The notes beneath the pieces were generated by a model. It saw only the letters and a program-made list of their open reading frames with translations, was not told where the DNA came from and searched no databases. A stretch of DNA of 64,000 bases from Tessaracoccus sp. OH4464_COT-324 (GTDB taxonomy: Bacteria > Actinomycetota > Actinomycetes > Propionibacteriales > Propionibacteriaceae): NCBI RefSeq assembly GCF_003932855.1, contig NZ_RQYZ01000001.1, forward strand, positions 186,001 through 250,000, read 5' to 3'. This document shows positions 20,843-29,397 of this stretch, piece by piece (position 1 is the stretch's first letter; every line of letters starts with the position of its first letter). A program made the position numbers and the translations under genes.

Positions 20843-20999
20843 CCTCTGTTACATGAGTCGTGTTGATCCATGGTGCGCAGGCTCGGAATCCGGTGCACTA
20901 CCGTCTTGACTGTCGCGTTTGATACGGAGTGACGCTGTTGAAGGTCTGATCCAACCTGACCGGATCGTTTTCGCTCCTGCCGACCCACCGATACGGGTC
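20843..20999. other. intergenic, nothing recognised
   Basis: 157 bases between the convergent pfk gene and the membrane-protein gene. No convincing ORF, RNA gene or strong terminator was found; only short imperfect inverted repeats. Confidence 0.5.
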
Positions 21000-21866
21000 T
21001 TAGCAGAGAGGGAAGGGCACGCCGAAAGAGGCTGCGGATTGACACGACAGTAGCGTGGCTTGGTTGAGCGCATCGTTAGGTAGCGCAAGACTGTCCGGGT
21101 ACATCACCCGCAGGATCAGTGCGTGTTTGTCCTCAGGCCGCTCGACGATGGTGAAAGAGACTTGAGTGGCGTCACCCTGATCCTGTTTCGTCCCCTTGAA
21201 ACCGCAGGTAACGCCGGTTCCGGAAGCAGCCAGCGTGATCATCTGTGGCGATATGTAGTGGTCCACACCGTATTCCGCTGCCTGTTCGGTGATCAGGGTC
21301 TGGCAAGCGGTGAGCGGTTCTTCGGCCAGCGAAGTGAGAGTTGTCAGCTGGACGCGAACGTTGTTGTGGGGGTCGCGTACTCGGATCAGCCGACGTTCGT
21401 TTTCCTGAATCACCTCGTCGTACAGTTCCCAGCCCGCTGGCACGTTGACCTTGATGTCGCCAACCTCTTCGAGTCGAGCAGGCGCACGAGAATTCCCATC
21501 GGGTGGTTGAGTAGCGTTTGTTGTGGGAGAGGAATGTTTGTTGAGCGAGGGCCCGGAGAGCGGGGGGTCAGCTGCATGGGAGCGGTCGGGGCTGTCGCCC
21601 GCCAGGTTGGGGAGCATCGTCAGCGCAAATGCGCAGGCACCGGCGACGCCCAACACCAGGGGGATGACGAAAAAGAACCGGCGCTTCTTGGACGGCTCAT
21701 CTAGTCCACGCCGGGGCGGCGCGCCGTGGGGCGGCTGCGGCTCATCCGGAACCGCCCGACGTGGCGCGGCGGGCAGTTGGATGGGCGCAGAATCATCGGG
21801 GGACTGGGCACGGCGTGCTTTCGGTTCATGCAAGCGGCTCTCTCCTTCCACCGAGTGATCAGGCAT
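21000..21866 (-). CDS. hypothetical single-pass membrane protein
   Basis: Unrecognised protein of about 288 residues. It has a proline- and charge-rich cytoplasmic N terminus (roughly residues 1-65), a basic stop KKRR, one membrane segment (FFFVIPLVLGVAGACAFALT) and a Ser/Pro/Thr-rich linker. The extracytoplasmic domain of about 150 residues contains VNVPAGWELYDEV and four cysteines (CQTL, TCGF, SCQS, C-terminal C), which may form disulfides. The ATG at 21866 is preferred; an open frame reaches 21959. The domain faintly resembles C-terminal parts of type VII secretion-associated proteins, but I would not assign it. Confidence 0.65.
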   Translation of the reverse strand: MPDHSVEGESRLHEPKARRAQSPDDSAPIQLPAAPRRAVPDEPQPPHGAPPRRGLDEPSKKRRFFFVIPLVLGVAGACAFALTMLPNLAGDSPDRSHAADPPLSGPSLNKHSSPTTNATQPPDGNSRAPARLEEVGDIKVNVPAGWELYDEVIQENERRLIRVRDPHNNVRVQLTTLTSLAEEPLTACQTLITEQAAEYGVDHYISPQMITLAASGTGVTCGFKGTKQDQGDATQVSFTIVERPEDKHALILRVMYPDSLALPNDALNQATLLSCQSAASFGVPFPLC

Positions 21867-22002
21867 CCAGCCTACAGTCGGGCCCCAACCATCTGGCGGC
21901 CCTCGGCAACCGTTTTCTTTGGTTCCTTGCCCCGAACGGGAGGTTTCTCTCTGAACCATCGGGGTTGTCGCGAGGAACGTCAGTCGCTAGAGTGGTGCGC
22001 GC

Positions 22003-22076
22003 GGGCGCATAGCTCAGTTGGTTAGAGCACCTGCCTTACAAGCAGGGTGTCGGCGGTTCGAGTCCGTCTGTGCCCA
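22003..22076 (+). tRNA. tRNA-Val (TAC)
   Basis: 74-base cloverleaf: acceptor GGGCGCA pairs with TGTGCCC (one G-U), D arm TAGCTCAGTTGGTTAGAGC, anticodon stem CCTGC/GCAGG with loop CTTACAA giving anticodon TAC, and T arm with GGTTCGAGTCC. Discriminator A; the CCA is not encoded. Confidence 0.96.
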
Positions 22077-22307
22077 CCGCGTTTCCGATGCATTGCCCCT
22101 ATCGAGGGGTATCGAATAGTGCAGTCTGGTAGCCTCGTGCTGCTTTTTTGGCGCGAAAGCGGTAAGGTATCGATCGTACGTTTATGGGCCAGCTTTTTGC
22201 TGGTCCCAGATGTGCCAATCGGCTTCGAGAGTTGAGCGGATTTCCTTATCATCGAGGTGACTGTCCGCTCGCTCACGCTGTTCAATGAGTACGGGGAAGG
22301 AAACAGG
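22077..22307. promoter_or_regulatory. leader region of the adhesin gene with two small hairpins
   Basis: 231 bases between tRNA-Val and the adhesin start. A CCCCT-ATCG-AGGGG hairpin at 22096-22109 may end the tRNA transcript. A second hairpin (GGGCCAGC, loop TTTTT, GCTGGTCC at 22186-22206) lies about 100 bases before the adhesin ATG and could be part of its 5' leader. No promoter could be fixed. Confidence 0.35.
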
Positions 22308-25300
22308 ATGAAGCAGAAGCGGCCCAGCCGCCTCGGGAGTGTGTTGCTCTCGCTGATGCTGTTCACGGGTCTCCTGCCAGGCCTGACGGGCTTGGCAGTT
22401 CCAGCGAATGCAGCACAAAACAACAACATCGCACTAACGATTGAGAGCTTGGTGCGTGTGAATGACCAGGGTACGCCCACCCCCGGTGATCTTTTCGTCG
22501 GGGACCGGGTCGAGCTGAAGGTCAACTACGATGCCACGGATGCGGATCCGGTGCCTGGCGACTCCTTTACAGTGGAGCTGCCCCCGGAGTTCATTACGGT
22601 GGAGCATGGACGCCCGGGCCGTGAGATCGTCAAAGAGTTGACTTTCAACGGTATCCACTCTGGTGATTGTGTTATTCGTGCACAATACTTCACCTGTACG
22701 TTCAATGAGGCCATTCGGGGCAAATCAGGGGTGAAGGGCGCCATCTCGGCTCGTCTACAGGCCGTTCAGGAAACCGCCGAGAGCGAGTTGCCCTTTAAAC
22801 TAAACGGTGAATCCACGATGGTGCCGGTTCCAGGAGGGAAAGGAATCGCTCGGAAAGAGACTAAGTTCTCCCCCAATGGCAAGATCTCGAAAGGCGCGAC
22901 AGGTATCGGAGAGCAGTCCAAGGGCATCAACTGGACTCTGAACATTGGCGGGGCCTGGTTGGCGAAGAATCTGCCAGGCAAGACAACCTTCACCCTCGTC
23001 GACACGCTACCGAACACCTTGCTGGAGCCTACGAAGGTTCTGAAAGATATCACGCTCGCCCGGGCAACGCCGGGCACAAACGGTGAATCTCAGATAGTCG
23101 CCCGGGCAGATGGCTCCACGGTCGTCGACGGCTACAAGATTGAGGTTTCTGCCCTTCCTGATGGGCTGACCACTCATCTTGTGATTACTGTCCCCAAAGA
23201 GTTCAACGCAGATGAGAATTATCAGATTTACTTCCCCACCCCGTTGACCGCGGGCGGTACCATCGACAAAGGATGGACCTACACCAACGCCTTCCGAATT
23301 GAAGGTGTCGACGAAGTAACTGAGGGCTCCAAGAACTACATCGAAAGCTTTACCGCCAGCATCCAGTACCACGAGGGCTTTGGCATTTTTAGCATCACCA
23401 AGACCGCGGGCGGTCCCGGAGCGCTTGATCCGAACCAGGAATTTGACGTTCTTATCAGCTACGACATGTCACAGGCTGCCCCCTTCATCCGGCCACCGGG
23501 GTGGACCGAGCCGGCGAATCCCTTCAGGGCCAAGTTGAGCCTGGGTAAGCCGACCCTGATCAACCCACAGCTGCCTCAGGGAACCCGCGTGACCATCGTC
23601 GAGGATCTCAATGCGGCCAACGCGACCGCGGCACCAGGCGTGAAGTGGCAGAAGCCGAAGTGGAGCCCAACCGAGCCGCGCGAAGCAGGTAAGTTTACGA
23701 TCACCGAGGACGGGTCCAAGGTGTCCTTCGTCATCGAGAACCAGGCCAACCTGCGGTTGAACCTGGCGAACACCAACGTGATCCAGTCCACTTTCAAGGT
23801 TGCCAAGAAGATTGTGGGCGATGACGCTGCCGCATACGGGGATCAGGCGTTCAGCTTCGATTACACCTGTTCCGACGGGCAGAGCGGGACTGTGACCGGA
23901 GTGACCGCGAACGGCTCACCCGTTGCCGTGACGGATGGAGGAGCTCCCAAGGAATTCCCCACTGGCACGCAGTGCACGATTACGGAGCAGGCTCCCGCGG
24001 AGCGCCCGGGCTACACGTTGGAACAACCCGAACCCGTCAAGGTGACGGTGCAGAATGCAATCCAGGTTGCCACGATTACCAATAAGTACACGAGGGACTC
24101 TGGCACTTTCGCCCTTACCAAGGTGCTGAATGCTGGCGGTTCGCGCGGTTTTGACAAGTTCACCATCCATTACGAGTGCTCTGCCGCTGGGTACAGCATC
24201 ACGGAGGAAGGCGTTGCCGTACCGGCCACCGGAAGCGTCGAGGTAACGGCTGGTGAGGAGACCGTGGTCGGGCGTTTCCCGACCGGGACCACCTGTGAGC
24301 CGACCACCGAGACGGTCCAGGAGCGCGAGGGATACGACCTGCAGATCGATATCGGCGAGCAGGTCACTATCGCGACCGGGCAGAAGGCTGTTTCCCAGGT
24401 GACGAACACCTACACCGCGCAGACGGGCACCTTCGCGATCAGCAAGACCGTCGTCGCGAATGGCTCCACTCCGGCGCCTGGAGAGGAATTCCTCATCACC
24501 TATACCTGTACTCCGCTCAAGCGCACTGGCCTCGACCCCGTAACCAAGACCGTGAAGGTCGACGATGGTGACACCGTCCAGGCCGGCGAGTTCCCAGTGG
24601 GCACCACCTGCGTGGTGACGGAAGAGACCGCGCCCGAACGGCCGGGCTACACGCTGACCAAGACGCTTGGCGAAGAGGTCACAATCGCTAAGGATCAGGA
24701 AAGCCGGGTGCAGGTGACCAACACCTACGAGCGTGACTTCGCTCCCTTTGCGGTGACCAAGCAGCTGAACGCCGGCGGCTCGACTGGTTCCGACAGCTTC
24801 GTTCTCAACTACGAATGCACCGCGCCGGGGTCGGACGACACCGATGCCACCGGCCAGGTCACCGTCAACGCGGGCCAGACGGTCGCCGTCGGCAGGTTCC
24901 CGGTTGGAACCGAGTGCCGCGTCACCTCTGAGCAGCCTGCGGAGCGCGACGGGTACACCCTCACCACGCAGCTGGGCGGGACTGTGACTCTCGACGTGAA
25001 GGATGAGGCGCGTACGGTAACCGTTACGAACACTTATGAGCGCGACCATGCGCCGTTCGAGATTCTGAAGACGGTGGTTGCTGGCGGCTCGACCGGAACC
25101 GACTCCTTCACGGTCAACTACACCTGTGACGCTGCGGGCAAGAATGTCGCGGCCACCGGTTCGGTTCAGGTTACCGCAGGGCAGACCAAGTCGATTGGCG
25201 AGTTCCCGACTGGCACGAAGTGTCGGGTGCACGACGAGGACGTGGCCGCAGCTGCGCGCCCCGGCTACACACTCGACGTTTCCTACGGACCCGAGGTCAC

Positions 25301-27524
25301 CCTGGTCAAGGGGGTAACTGCCCAGGCCAGTGTCACAAACACCTACACCCGGGACTTCGCTCCGTTCGCGGTGGAGAAGGTGCTGAACGCAGGTGGCTCC
25401 ACCGGCAACGACACTTTCGTGGTCAACTACAAGTGTGACGCCCCGGGTAAGAACAACGTCGCCGCCGCTGGACAGGTGAGCGTAGACGCGAACCAGACCG
25501 TGACCGTCGGCCAGTTCCCGACCGGCACCAAGTGCAGCATTACCGGCGAGCAGGCAGCCGATCGGGTCGGGTACACCCTGACGACTGACGTCTCCGAAGA
25601 GGTCACGGTTGCTCTGGGAGCGGTGGCCAAGGTTACCGTCACGAACACCTACACCCGGGACTTCACCCGATTCGAGATCCTGAAGAGCGTCGTGCCTGGC
25701 GGCTCCACCGGTGGCGACGAGTTCACGATGCAGTACACCTGCTCCGCAGAAGGTGCCAACGGTGTTCCCGCAACGGGTTCGGTCAAGGTGACGGCCGGTC
25801 AGGCGAAGCCCATCGGCGAATTCCCGACCGGTACGAAGTGTCGGGTGCACGACGAGGACGTGGCCGCTGCCGCGCGCCCCGGGTACAGCGTCGAAGTGAC
25901 GTACGGCCCCGAAGTCACGCTGCGCAAGGGTGAAACTGCTCAGGTGAGCGTCATCAACACCTACTCGCGAGATCACGCTCCGTTCGCCGTGGCCAAAGAG
26001 CTGGTGAGCGGGGGATCCACCGGCGTCGACGAATTCGGCATCTCCTACGAGTGTGATGCTCCGGGTAGGAACAACGTTGCTGCCACAGGCAAGGTGATGG
26101 TCAGCGCGGGCAAACCGACCTTGGTTGGCGAGTTCCCGACGGGCACGACGTGCAAGGTGACGAGCGAGGATCCGGCCGAACGTGACGGGTACACCTTGAC
26201 CACCGAGATCGGGGATCCGGTCACACTTGACGCCAAAGACGAGAAGAAGGTCGTCACTGTCAAGAACACCTACGTCCGGGATTACGCTGAGTTCGTGATC
26301 AACAAGACGGTTGACGCAGGTGGTTCCACCGGCAGCGACACCTTCACGATGCAGTACACCTGCACCGCTCCTGGAGCGGACAATGTTCCGGCGACTGGAA
26401 CCGTGGAAGTCACCGCCGGCGTGCCCAAGACAATTGGTCGATTCCCAACCGGCACCAAGTGCCGTGCACATGATGAGGACCTGAGCGCTGCGGCTCGCCC
26501 GGGATACACGCTCGGTGTCAACTACGGTGAAGAGGCCACCCTCGTGAAGGGGCAAACCGCCGAGGTGTCGGTGGCGAACGCCTACGTGCGTCAGCGCGGC
26601 GGGTTCGTGATCAATAAGACCGTCGCGGGTGACGGTGCTGCTCTGGCGCCGAAGGAGTTTGAGTTCACCTACACCTGCGAGAACACCCCGACGACGGTGA
26701 AAGTGAAGCCTGGTGTGCCGTACGGCGTCGATGGGATCGGCACCGGAAAGTGCACGATCAAGGAGGGCGCCGCTGATGTGCCGAAGGCCACCTTGGACAC
26801 CAAGCTGAAGATCAACGGCGAGGCGAGCACCGACGGTATCTTCGAGATCGTGGACGGCGAAACGGTCGAGGTCGCCGTCACCAACGAATACTCGCTGGTA
26901 CGGGGCAACTTCGTCGTGACGAAGGCCGTGGAAAAGGATCTCGACAGTGAGGCCTTCACCAACCACAAGTACGGCTTCGACTTCCAGTGCTCCGAGGGAA
27001 CGACCGGATCGTTCGCCATCAAGCCGGGCGAGCGTTTCGAGAGCCCGCAGCTGCCGCTTGACACCACCTGCGAAATCTCCGAACGCCTGAGCGAGGCCCA
27101 GGTTGAGGGATACACCCTCACCGCGCCGGCCGCTCAGAAGGTGGAGATCGCAGAGGGTGGCAAGAGCGTTGAAGTCGGTTTCGTGAACAAGTACAAGCGC
27201 GACCTGGGCTTCTTCACCGTGGCAAAGAACGTCGTCGGCGGCCCCTTCGCGGCAGACAAGTTCACGTTCCACTACGCGTGTGGTGAGCTCGTGGGCAGGC
27301 TCGAAGTAACTGGCGACGGCGTGGCTGTCAAGGCCGATGCCGCTGTCCCCACCGGCACCGAGTGCCGGCTCTGGGAGGATCATTCCTCGGCCAAGCGCGC
27401 AGGGTACATGGTTACGCTGCCCGCCGAGCAGCGGGTGAAGATCGGTGACGCCACTGCTTCGGCGGTGTTCACCAACTCCTACACCAAGGTTGTCAAGCCT
27501 GGTCTGCCGAAGACTGGTGCGTAG
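22308..27524 (+). CDS. giant secreted repeat adhesin with DUF5979-like repeats and terminal LPKTGA
   Basis: 1738-residue surface protein. The ATG at 22308 has AAGG 7 bases upstream; the open frame begins 17 codons earlier. Signal peptide 1-36 (basic MKQKRPSR, hydrophobic core, VPANA-A). Residues about 37-350 form an adhesin-like head; 355-490 look like a divergent cysteine-free repeat; from 494 come twelve repeats of about 103 residues, each opening with F-x-x-x-K, carrying two cysteines (Y-x-C and T-x-C) and mostly closing with NTY-x-RD. This fits DUF5979/Cna-B-like folds, where a Lys-Asn isopeptide bond is plausible (inference). The protein stops at LPKTGA: no hydrophobic segment or basic tail follows, so it lacks a complete sortase sorting signal. 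A strong terminator follows at once. Confidence 0.9.
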   Translation: MKQKRPSRLGSVLLSLMLFTGLLPGLTGLAVPANAAQNNNIALTIESLVRVNDQGTPTPGDLFVGDRVELKVNYDATDADPVPGDSFTVELPPEFITVEHGRPGREIVKELTFNGIHSGDCVIRAQYFTCTFNEAIRGKSGVKGAISARLQAVQETAESELPFKLNGESTMVPVPGGKGIARKETKFSPNGKISKGATGIGEQSKGINWTLNIGGAWLAKNLPGKTTFTLVDTLPNTLLEPTKVLKDITLARATPGTNGESQIVARADGSTVVDGYKIEVSALPDGLTTHLVITVPKEFNADENYQIYFPTPLTAGGTIDKGWTYTNAFRIEGVDEVTEGSKNYIESFTASIQYHEGFGIFSITKTAGGPGALDPNQEFDVLISYDMSQAAPFIRPPGWTEPANPFRAKLSLGKPTLINPQLPQGTRVTIVEDLNAANATAAPGVKWQKPKWSPTEPREAGKFTITEDGSKVSFVIENQANLRLNLANTNVIQSTFKVAKKIVGDDAAAYGDQAFSFDYTCSDGQSGTVTGVTANGSPVAVTDGGAPKEFPTGTQCTITEQAPAERPGYTLEQPEPVKVTVQNAIQVATITNKYTRDSGTFALTKVLNAGGSRGFDKFTIHYECSAAGYSITEEGVAVPATGSVEVTAGEETVVGRFPTGTTCEPTTETVQEREGYDLQIDIGEQVTIATGQKAVSQVTNTYTAQTGTFAISKTVVANGSTPAPGEEFLITYTCTPLKRTGLDPVTKTVKVDDGDTVQAGEFPVGTTCVVTEETAPERPGYTLTKTLGEEVTIAKDQESRVQVTNTYERDFAPFAVTKQLNAGGSTGSDSFVLNYECTAPGSDDTDATGQVTVNAGQTVAVGRFPVGTECRVTSEQPAERDGYTLTTQLGGTVTLDVKDEARTVTVTNTYERDHAPFEILKTVVAGGSTGTDSFTVNYTCDAAGKNVAATGSVQVTAGQTKSIGEFPTGTKCRVHDEDVAAAARPGYTLDVSYGPEVTLVKGVTAQASVTNTYTRDFAPFAVEKVLNAGGSTGNDTFVVNYKCDAPGKNNVAAAGQVSVDANQTVTVGQFPTGTKCSITGEQAADRVGYTLTTDVSEEVTVALGAVAKVTVTNTYTRDFTRFEILKSVVPGGSTGGDEFTMQYTCSAEGANGVPATGSVKVTAGQAKPIGEFPTGTKCRVHDEDVAAAARPGYSVEVTYGPEVTLRKGETAQVSVINTYSRDHAPFAVAKELVSGGSTGVDEFGISYECDAPGRNNVAATGKVMVSAGKPTLVGEFPTGTTCKVTSEDPAERDGYTLTTEIGDPVTLDAKDEKKVVTVKNTYVRDYAEFVINKTVDAGGSTGSDTFTMQYTCTAPGADNVPATGTVEVTAGVPKTIGRFPTGTKCRAHDEDLSAAARPGYTLGVNYGEEATLVKGQTAEVSVANAYVRQRGGFVINKTVAGDGAALAPKEFEFTYTCENTPTTVKVKPGVPYGVDGIGTGKCTIKEGAADVPKATLDTKLKINGEASTDGIFEIVDGETVEVAVTNEYSLVRGNFVVTKAVEKDLDSEAFTNHKYGFDFQCSEGTTGSFAIKPGERFESPQLPLDTTCEISERLSEAQVEGYTLTAPAAQKVEIAEGGKSVEVGFVNKYKRDLGFFTVAKNVVGGPFAADKFTFHYACGELVGRLEVTGDGVAVKADAAVPTGTECRLWEDHSSAKRAGYMVTLPAEQRVKIGDATASAVFTNSYTKVVKPGLPKTGA
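24741..26597 (+). repeat. three copies of a ~618-bp two-domain (A/B) unit inside the adhesin gene
   Basis: Repeats 4-9 alternate between two types. Type A has FAV-x-K and ends DGYTLTT or GYTLTTD (starts 24741, 25359, 25977). Type B has FEILK or FVINK and carries CRVHDEDVAAAARPGY or a close variant (starts 25050, 25665, 26286). Spacings within and between units are 306-312 bases, giving units of 618, 618 and 621 bases. The coding repeat therefore grew by duplication of a two-domain block. Confidence 0.88.
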
Positions 27525-27530
27525 CAATAA

Positions 27531-27571
27531 CAAGAAAGAGGTGGTGGGTTTGGCCCACCACCTCTTTCTTG
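27531..27571. terminator. very strong bidirectional terminator, perfect 18-bp stem
   Basis: Positions 27531-27548 pair perfectly with 27554-27571 around a 5-base loop (TTTGG). The stem base is AAGAAAG/CTTTCTT, so a T-rich 3' arm is present in both directions. It begins 6 bases after the adhesin stop and ends 18 bases before the convergent EcsC-like stop. Confidence 0.9.
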
Positions 27572-27589
27572 TCTCAACTGGTTTGTGGG

Positions 27590-28405
27590 TCAGCTGTCGG
27601 CACGTGGGAAGCACCGAGTCGCACAGCTGTGCACATCCTGAATAGCGAGCATGTTCACGATTCCTGAGCCGAGGCCGCCGAAGAGCGGTATGAGGCGAAC
27701 CGCGTTAATCATCATCTTCAGCCCGGCGCCCGTGGCGAGCCGCAAGGCCACGGCTTGCTCCATCTCTTTCAGGGCCGAAGTCGGCAACTCGTGCAGTCGC
27801 CGGACTGCATCGGACGACTCCAGGTCGATGGCGTGACGCCGAGCAATCTTCTCGCTCTCCCCACCAGCTAGGCTCAGGGCGACGAGGCTGCGCACCACGG
27901 GCGAGCTGAGGTCGTAGCCACGCAGCAGAGCAATGCAGGCGGCCAACCGTGCCGCCCGCACCTGCAAGAACGCCAAATCGGCGGGAAGAGCGACCGGCAT
28001 CGTCGCAAAGCCGCCGAACCCGCTGACGAATCCTGCGAGGCCGAGCAGACCTGATTCAGAGTTCCGCAGCTGTGCAATCGCTGCTTCAGCGTCCCCGTTG
28101 TTCCGAGCCCGCAACTCATCCACGACGTGTGCCGCGTCCTCCAAGGGGCCGAAGCCTGAGATGGCCGAATCCAGCAGCCAGTTTAGCCAACGTGAGGCCT
28201 TAAACTCCGCGGAGTGCTCGGGCTCAGGTTGCACTTCGTCTTCTTCATCGGAGGCAGTTTCGCCCGCTGCATCAGATTCGGTGTCTGTACGGGGCTGACC
28301 GTCGGCCGGGCAAGAGCCGCCGCTGGGACGGTCGCTCTCGAACACGCTTTGACCGGGTGGCGTCTCGTCCTGCTGTTCCGAACCGTTTTCTGGATTGTCT
28401 GACAT
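27590..28405 (-). CDS. EcsC-family-like protein
   Basis: 271 residues. The first about 85 residues are acidic and low-complexity (Glu, Asp, Ser, Pro), with no signal peptide. The rest is alpha-helical and contains GLAGFVSGFGGFATMPVALP followed by ADLAFLQVRAARLAACIA, the pattern of EcsC-domain proteins, and a C-terminal glycine-rich hydrophobic segment (LIPLFGGLGSG). The biochemical role of this family is not established. It lies between the adhesin and the sortase-like gene, convergent with the first and codirectional with the second. Assignment to EcsC is by eye and moderately sure. Confidence 0.65.
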   Translation of the reverse strand: MSDNPENGSEQQDETPPGQSVFESDRPSGGSCPADGQPRTDTESDAAGETASDEEDEVQPEPEHSAEFKASRWLNWLLDSAISGFGPLEDAAHVVDELRARNNGDAEAAIAQLRNSESGLLGLAGFVSGFGGFATMPVALPADLAFLQVRAARLAACIALLRGYDLSSPVVRSLVALSLAGGESEKIARRHAIDLESSDAVRRLHELPTSALKEMEQAVALRLATGAGLKMMINAVRLIPLFGGLGSGIVNMLAIQDVHSCATRCFPRADS

Positions 28406-28616
28406 GGTTCCTCCTTGCTCCTTCTAGGCTACCCAGTCAACAAAGCTCCAACTCTAACTGTGCACCGCCCCGGTGGGTTCGGGGGAGCCACCGTCGCAGG
28501 AACTGGGGACGAGCAGCCGGGCGGACACGTCCAGGTGCTCAGGCGAAGTTGGGGAGGTGGGCGTAAGCCGAGAAGCGGCCGAGGCCCACGGGACGCGTAT
28601 GGAGGATAGGCAGAGG
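28406..28616. other. intergenic, no gene recognised
   Basis: 211 bases between the stop of the sortase-like gene and the start of the EcsC-like gene, both on the minus strand. AGGAGG-type sequence lies just ahead of the EcsC-like ATG. No tRNA, hairpin with T run, or conserved ORF was seen. Confidence 0.45.
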
Positions 28617-29372
28617 CTAGGGGTTGACGCCGCGGAATTGGAAAAGCACGCGAGAGTCCCAGTTTTTGGTGCGCTTGTTGAAATCCCAGCAGATGACGAT
28701 AGTGGCGGAAGCAGGGCCGGAGGAGTCCAACATCAGGGAGGAGTTCTCCTCGTACTCATCGAGGGTGATCTTCGGGGCCTCCTCGTACTCGTAGCAAGCC
28801 ACCTCGCCCTTCGTGCCGTACACCTTGAAGATATCGCCAGGCTTCAGTTGAGATTCGCCACCCTGGAACAACTCGTTGCCGAGAGCGGGGGCGAGGCTGG
28901 GGCGGTAGGTGTGGATGGTAAACACCGCCTTGCCAGTACCGGAACCGGGCTTCGGGCCCTCTTTCCACCACGCCGCGGACCGGCGGTCGCTCAGGGGTGG
29001 AGCAGGGATCGCCCCCTTGGTGAGGCCCATCGGCACCACCTTTTCATCGGCACCCACTCGGCTTATGCTGAAGCGCTTTGGGGTGAAACCCTTCCCCAGG
29101 GGCTGGCAGTCCGCCAAATCGGCAGCCACTGGCGTGGGAGTCGCAGTGGGGTCGGATGCGGGATCTGAGCTACTGGGGCTGGGCTCGGGCGTGGGCGATG
29201 CCGACATCGAGCTGGGCGCTGGGCTAGTTGAGAGGTTGGCCGTAGGAGAAGCACCCGGCGAGGAGCTTTGCTGTGGCATCGCCTGTTGGGCACGCCCGCC
29301 AGACAACCACACGCCCAAGGCGATCAAGGTCACCAAAACCCCTGAAACAATCCCGATCCACTTCTTTCGCAC
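28617..29372 (-). CDS. sortase-like protein (class E/F-like)
   Basis: 251 residues. N-terminal membrane anchor (residues 5-24), a Ser/Pro/Thr-rich stalk of about 60 residues, then a domain resembling actinobacterial class E/F sortases: VGADEKVVPMGL, WWKEGPKPGSGTGKAVFTIH, LKPGDIFKVYG, then ATIVICWDF. By position the catalytic residues would be H154 (FTIHTY), C228 (IVICWD, in place of the usual TLxTC) and R241 (WDSRVLF). The motif around the Cys is atypical (Trp after Cys, Ile before), so activity is not certain. It is the only sortase candidate in the window and sits 1.1 kb from the LPKTGA adhesin, which may be its substrate. Confidence 0.75.
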   Translation of the reverse strand: MRKKWIGIVSGVLVTLIALGVWLSGGRAQQAMPQQSSSPGASPTANLSTSPAPSSMSASPTPEPSPSSSDPASDPTATPTPVAADLADCQPLGKGFTPKRFSISRVGADEKVVPMGLTKGAIPAPPLSDRRSAAWWKEGPKPGSGTGKAVFTIHTYRPSLAPALGNELFQGGESQLKPGDIFKVYGTKGEVACYEYEEAPKITLDEYEENSSLMLDSSGPASATIVICWDFNKRTKNWDSRVLFQFRGVNP

Positions 29373-29397
29373 GAGGAAAGACTAGCGTTCGGTGGGG

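Noticed and set aside
23916-27614. 1232-residue antisense open frame over the adhesin
   Set aside because: It mirrors the repeat array, contains no recognisable domain, and crosses the strong terminator; a shadow of the repeats.
27500-27645. Frameshift restoring a sorting tail to the adhesin
   Set aside because: Alternative frames downstream give no convincing hydrophobic segment with a basic end, and the hairpin lies in the way.
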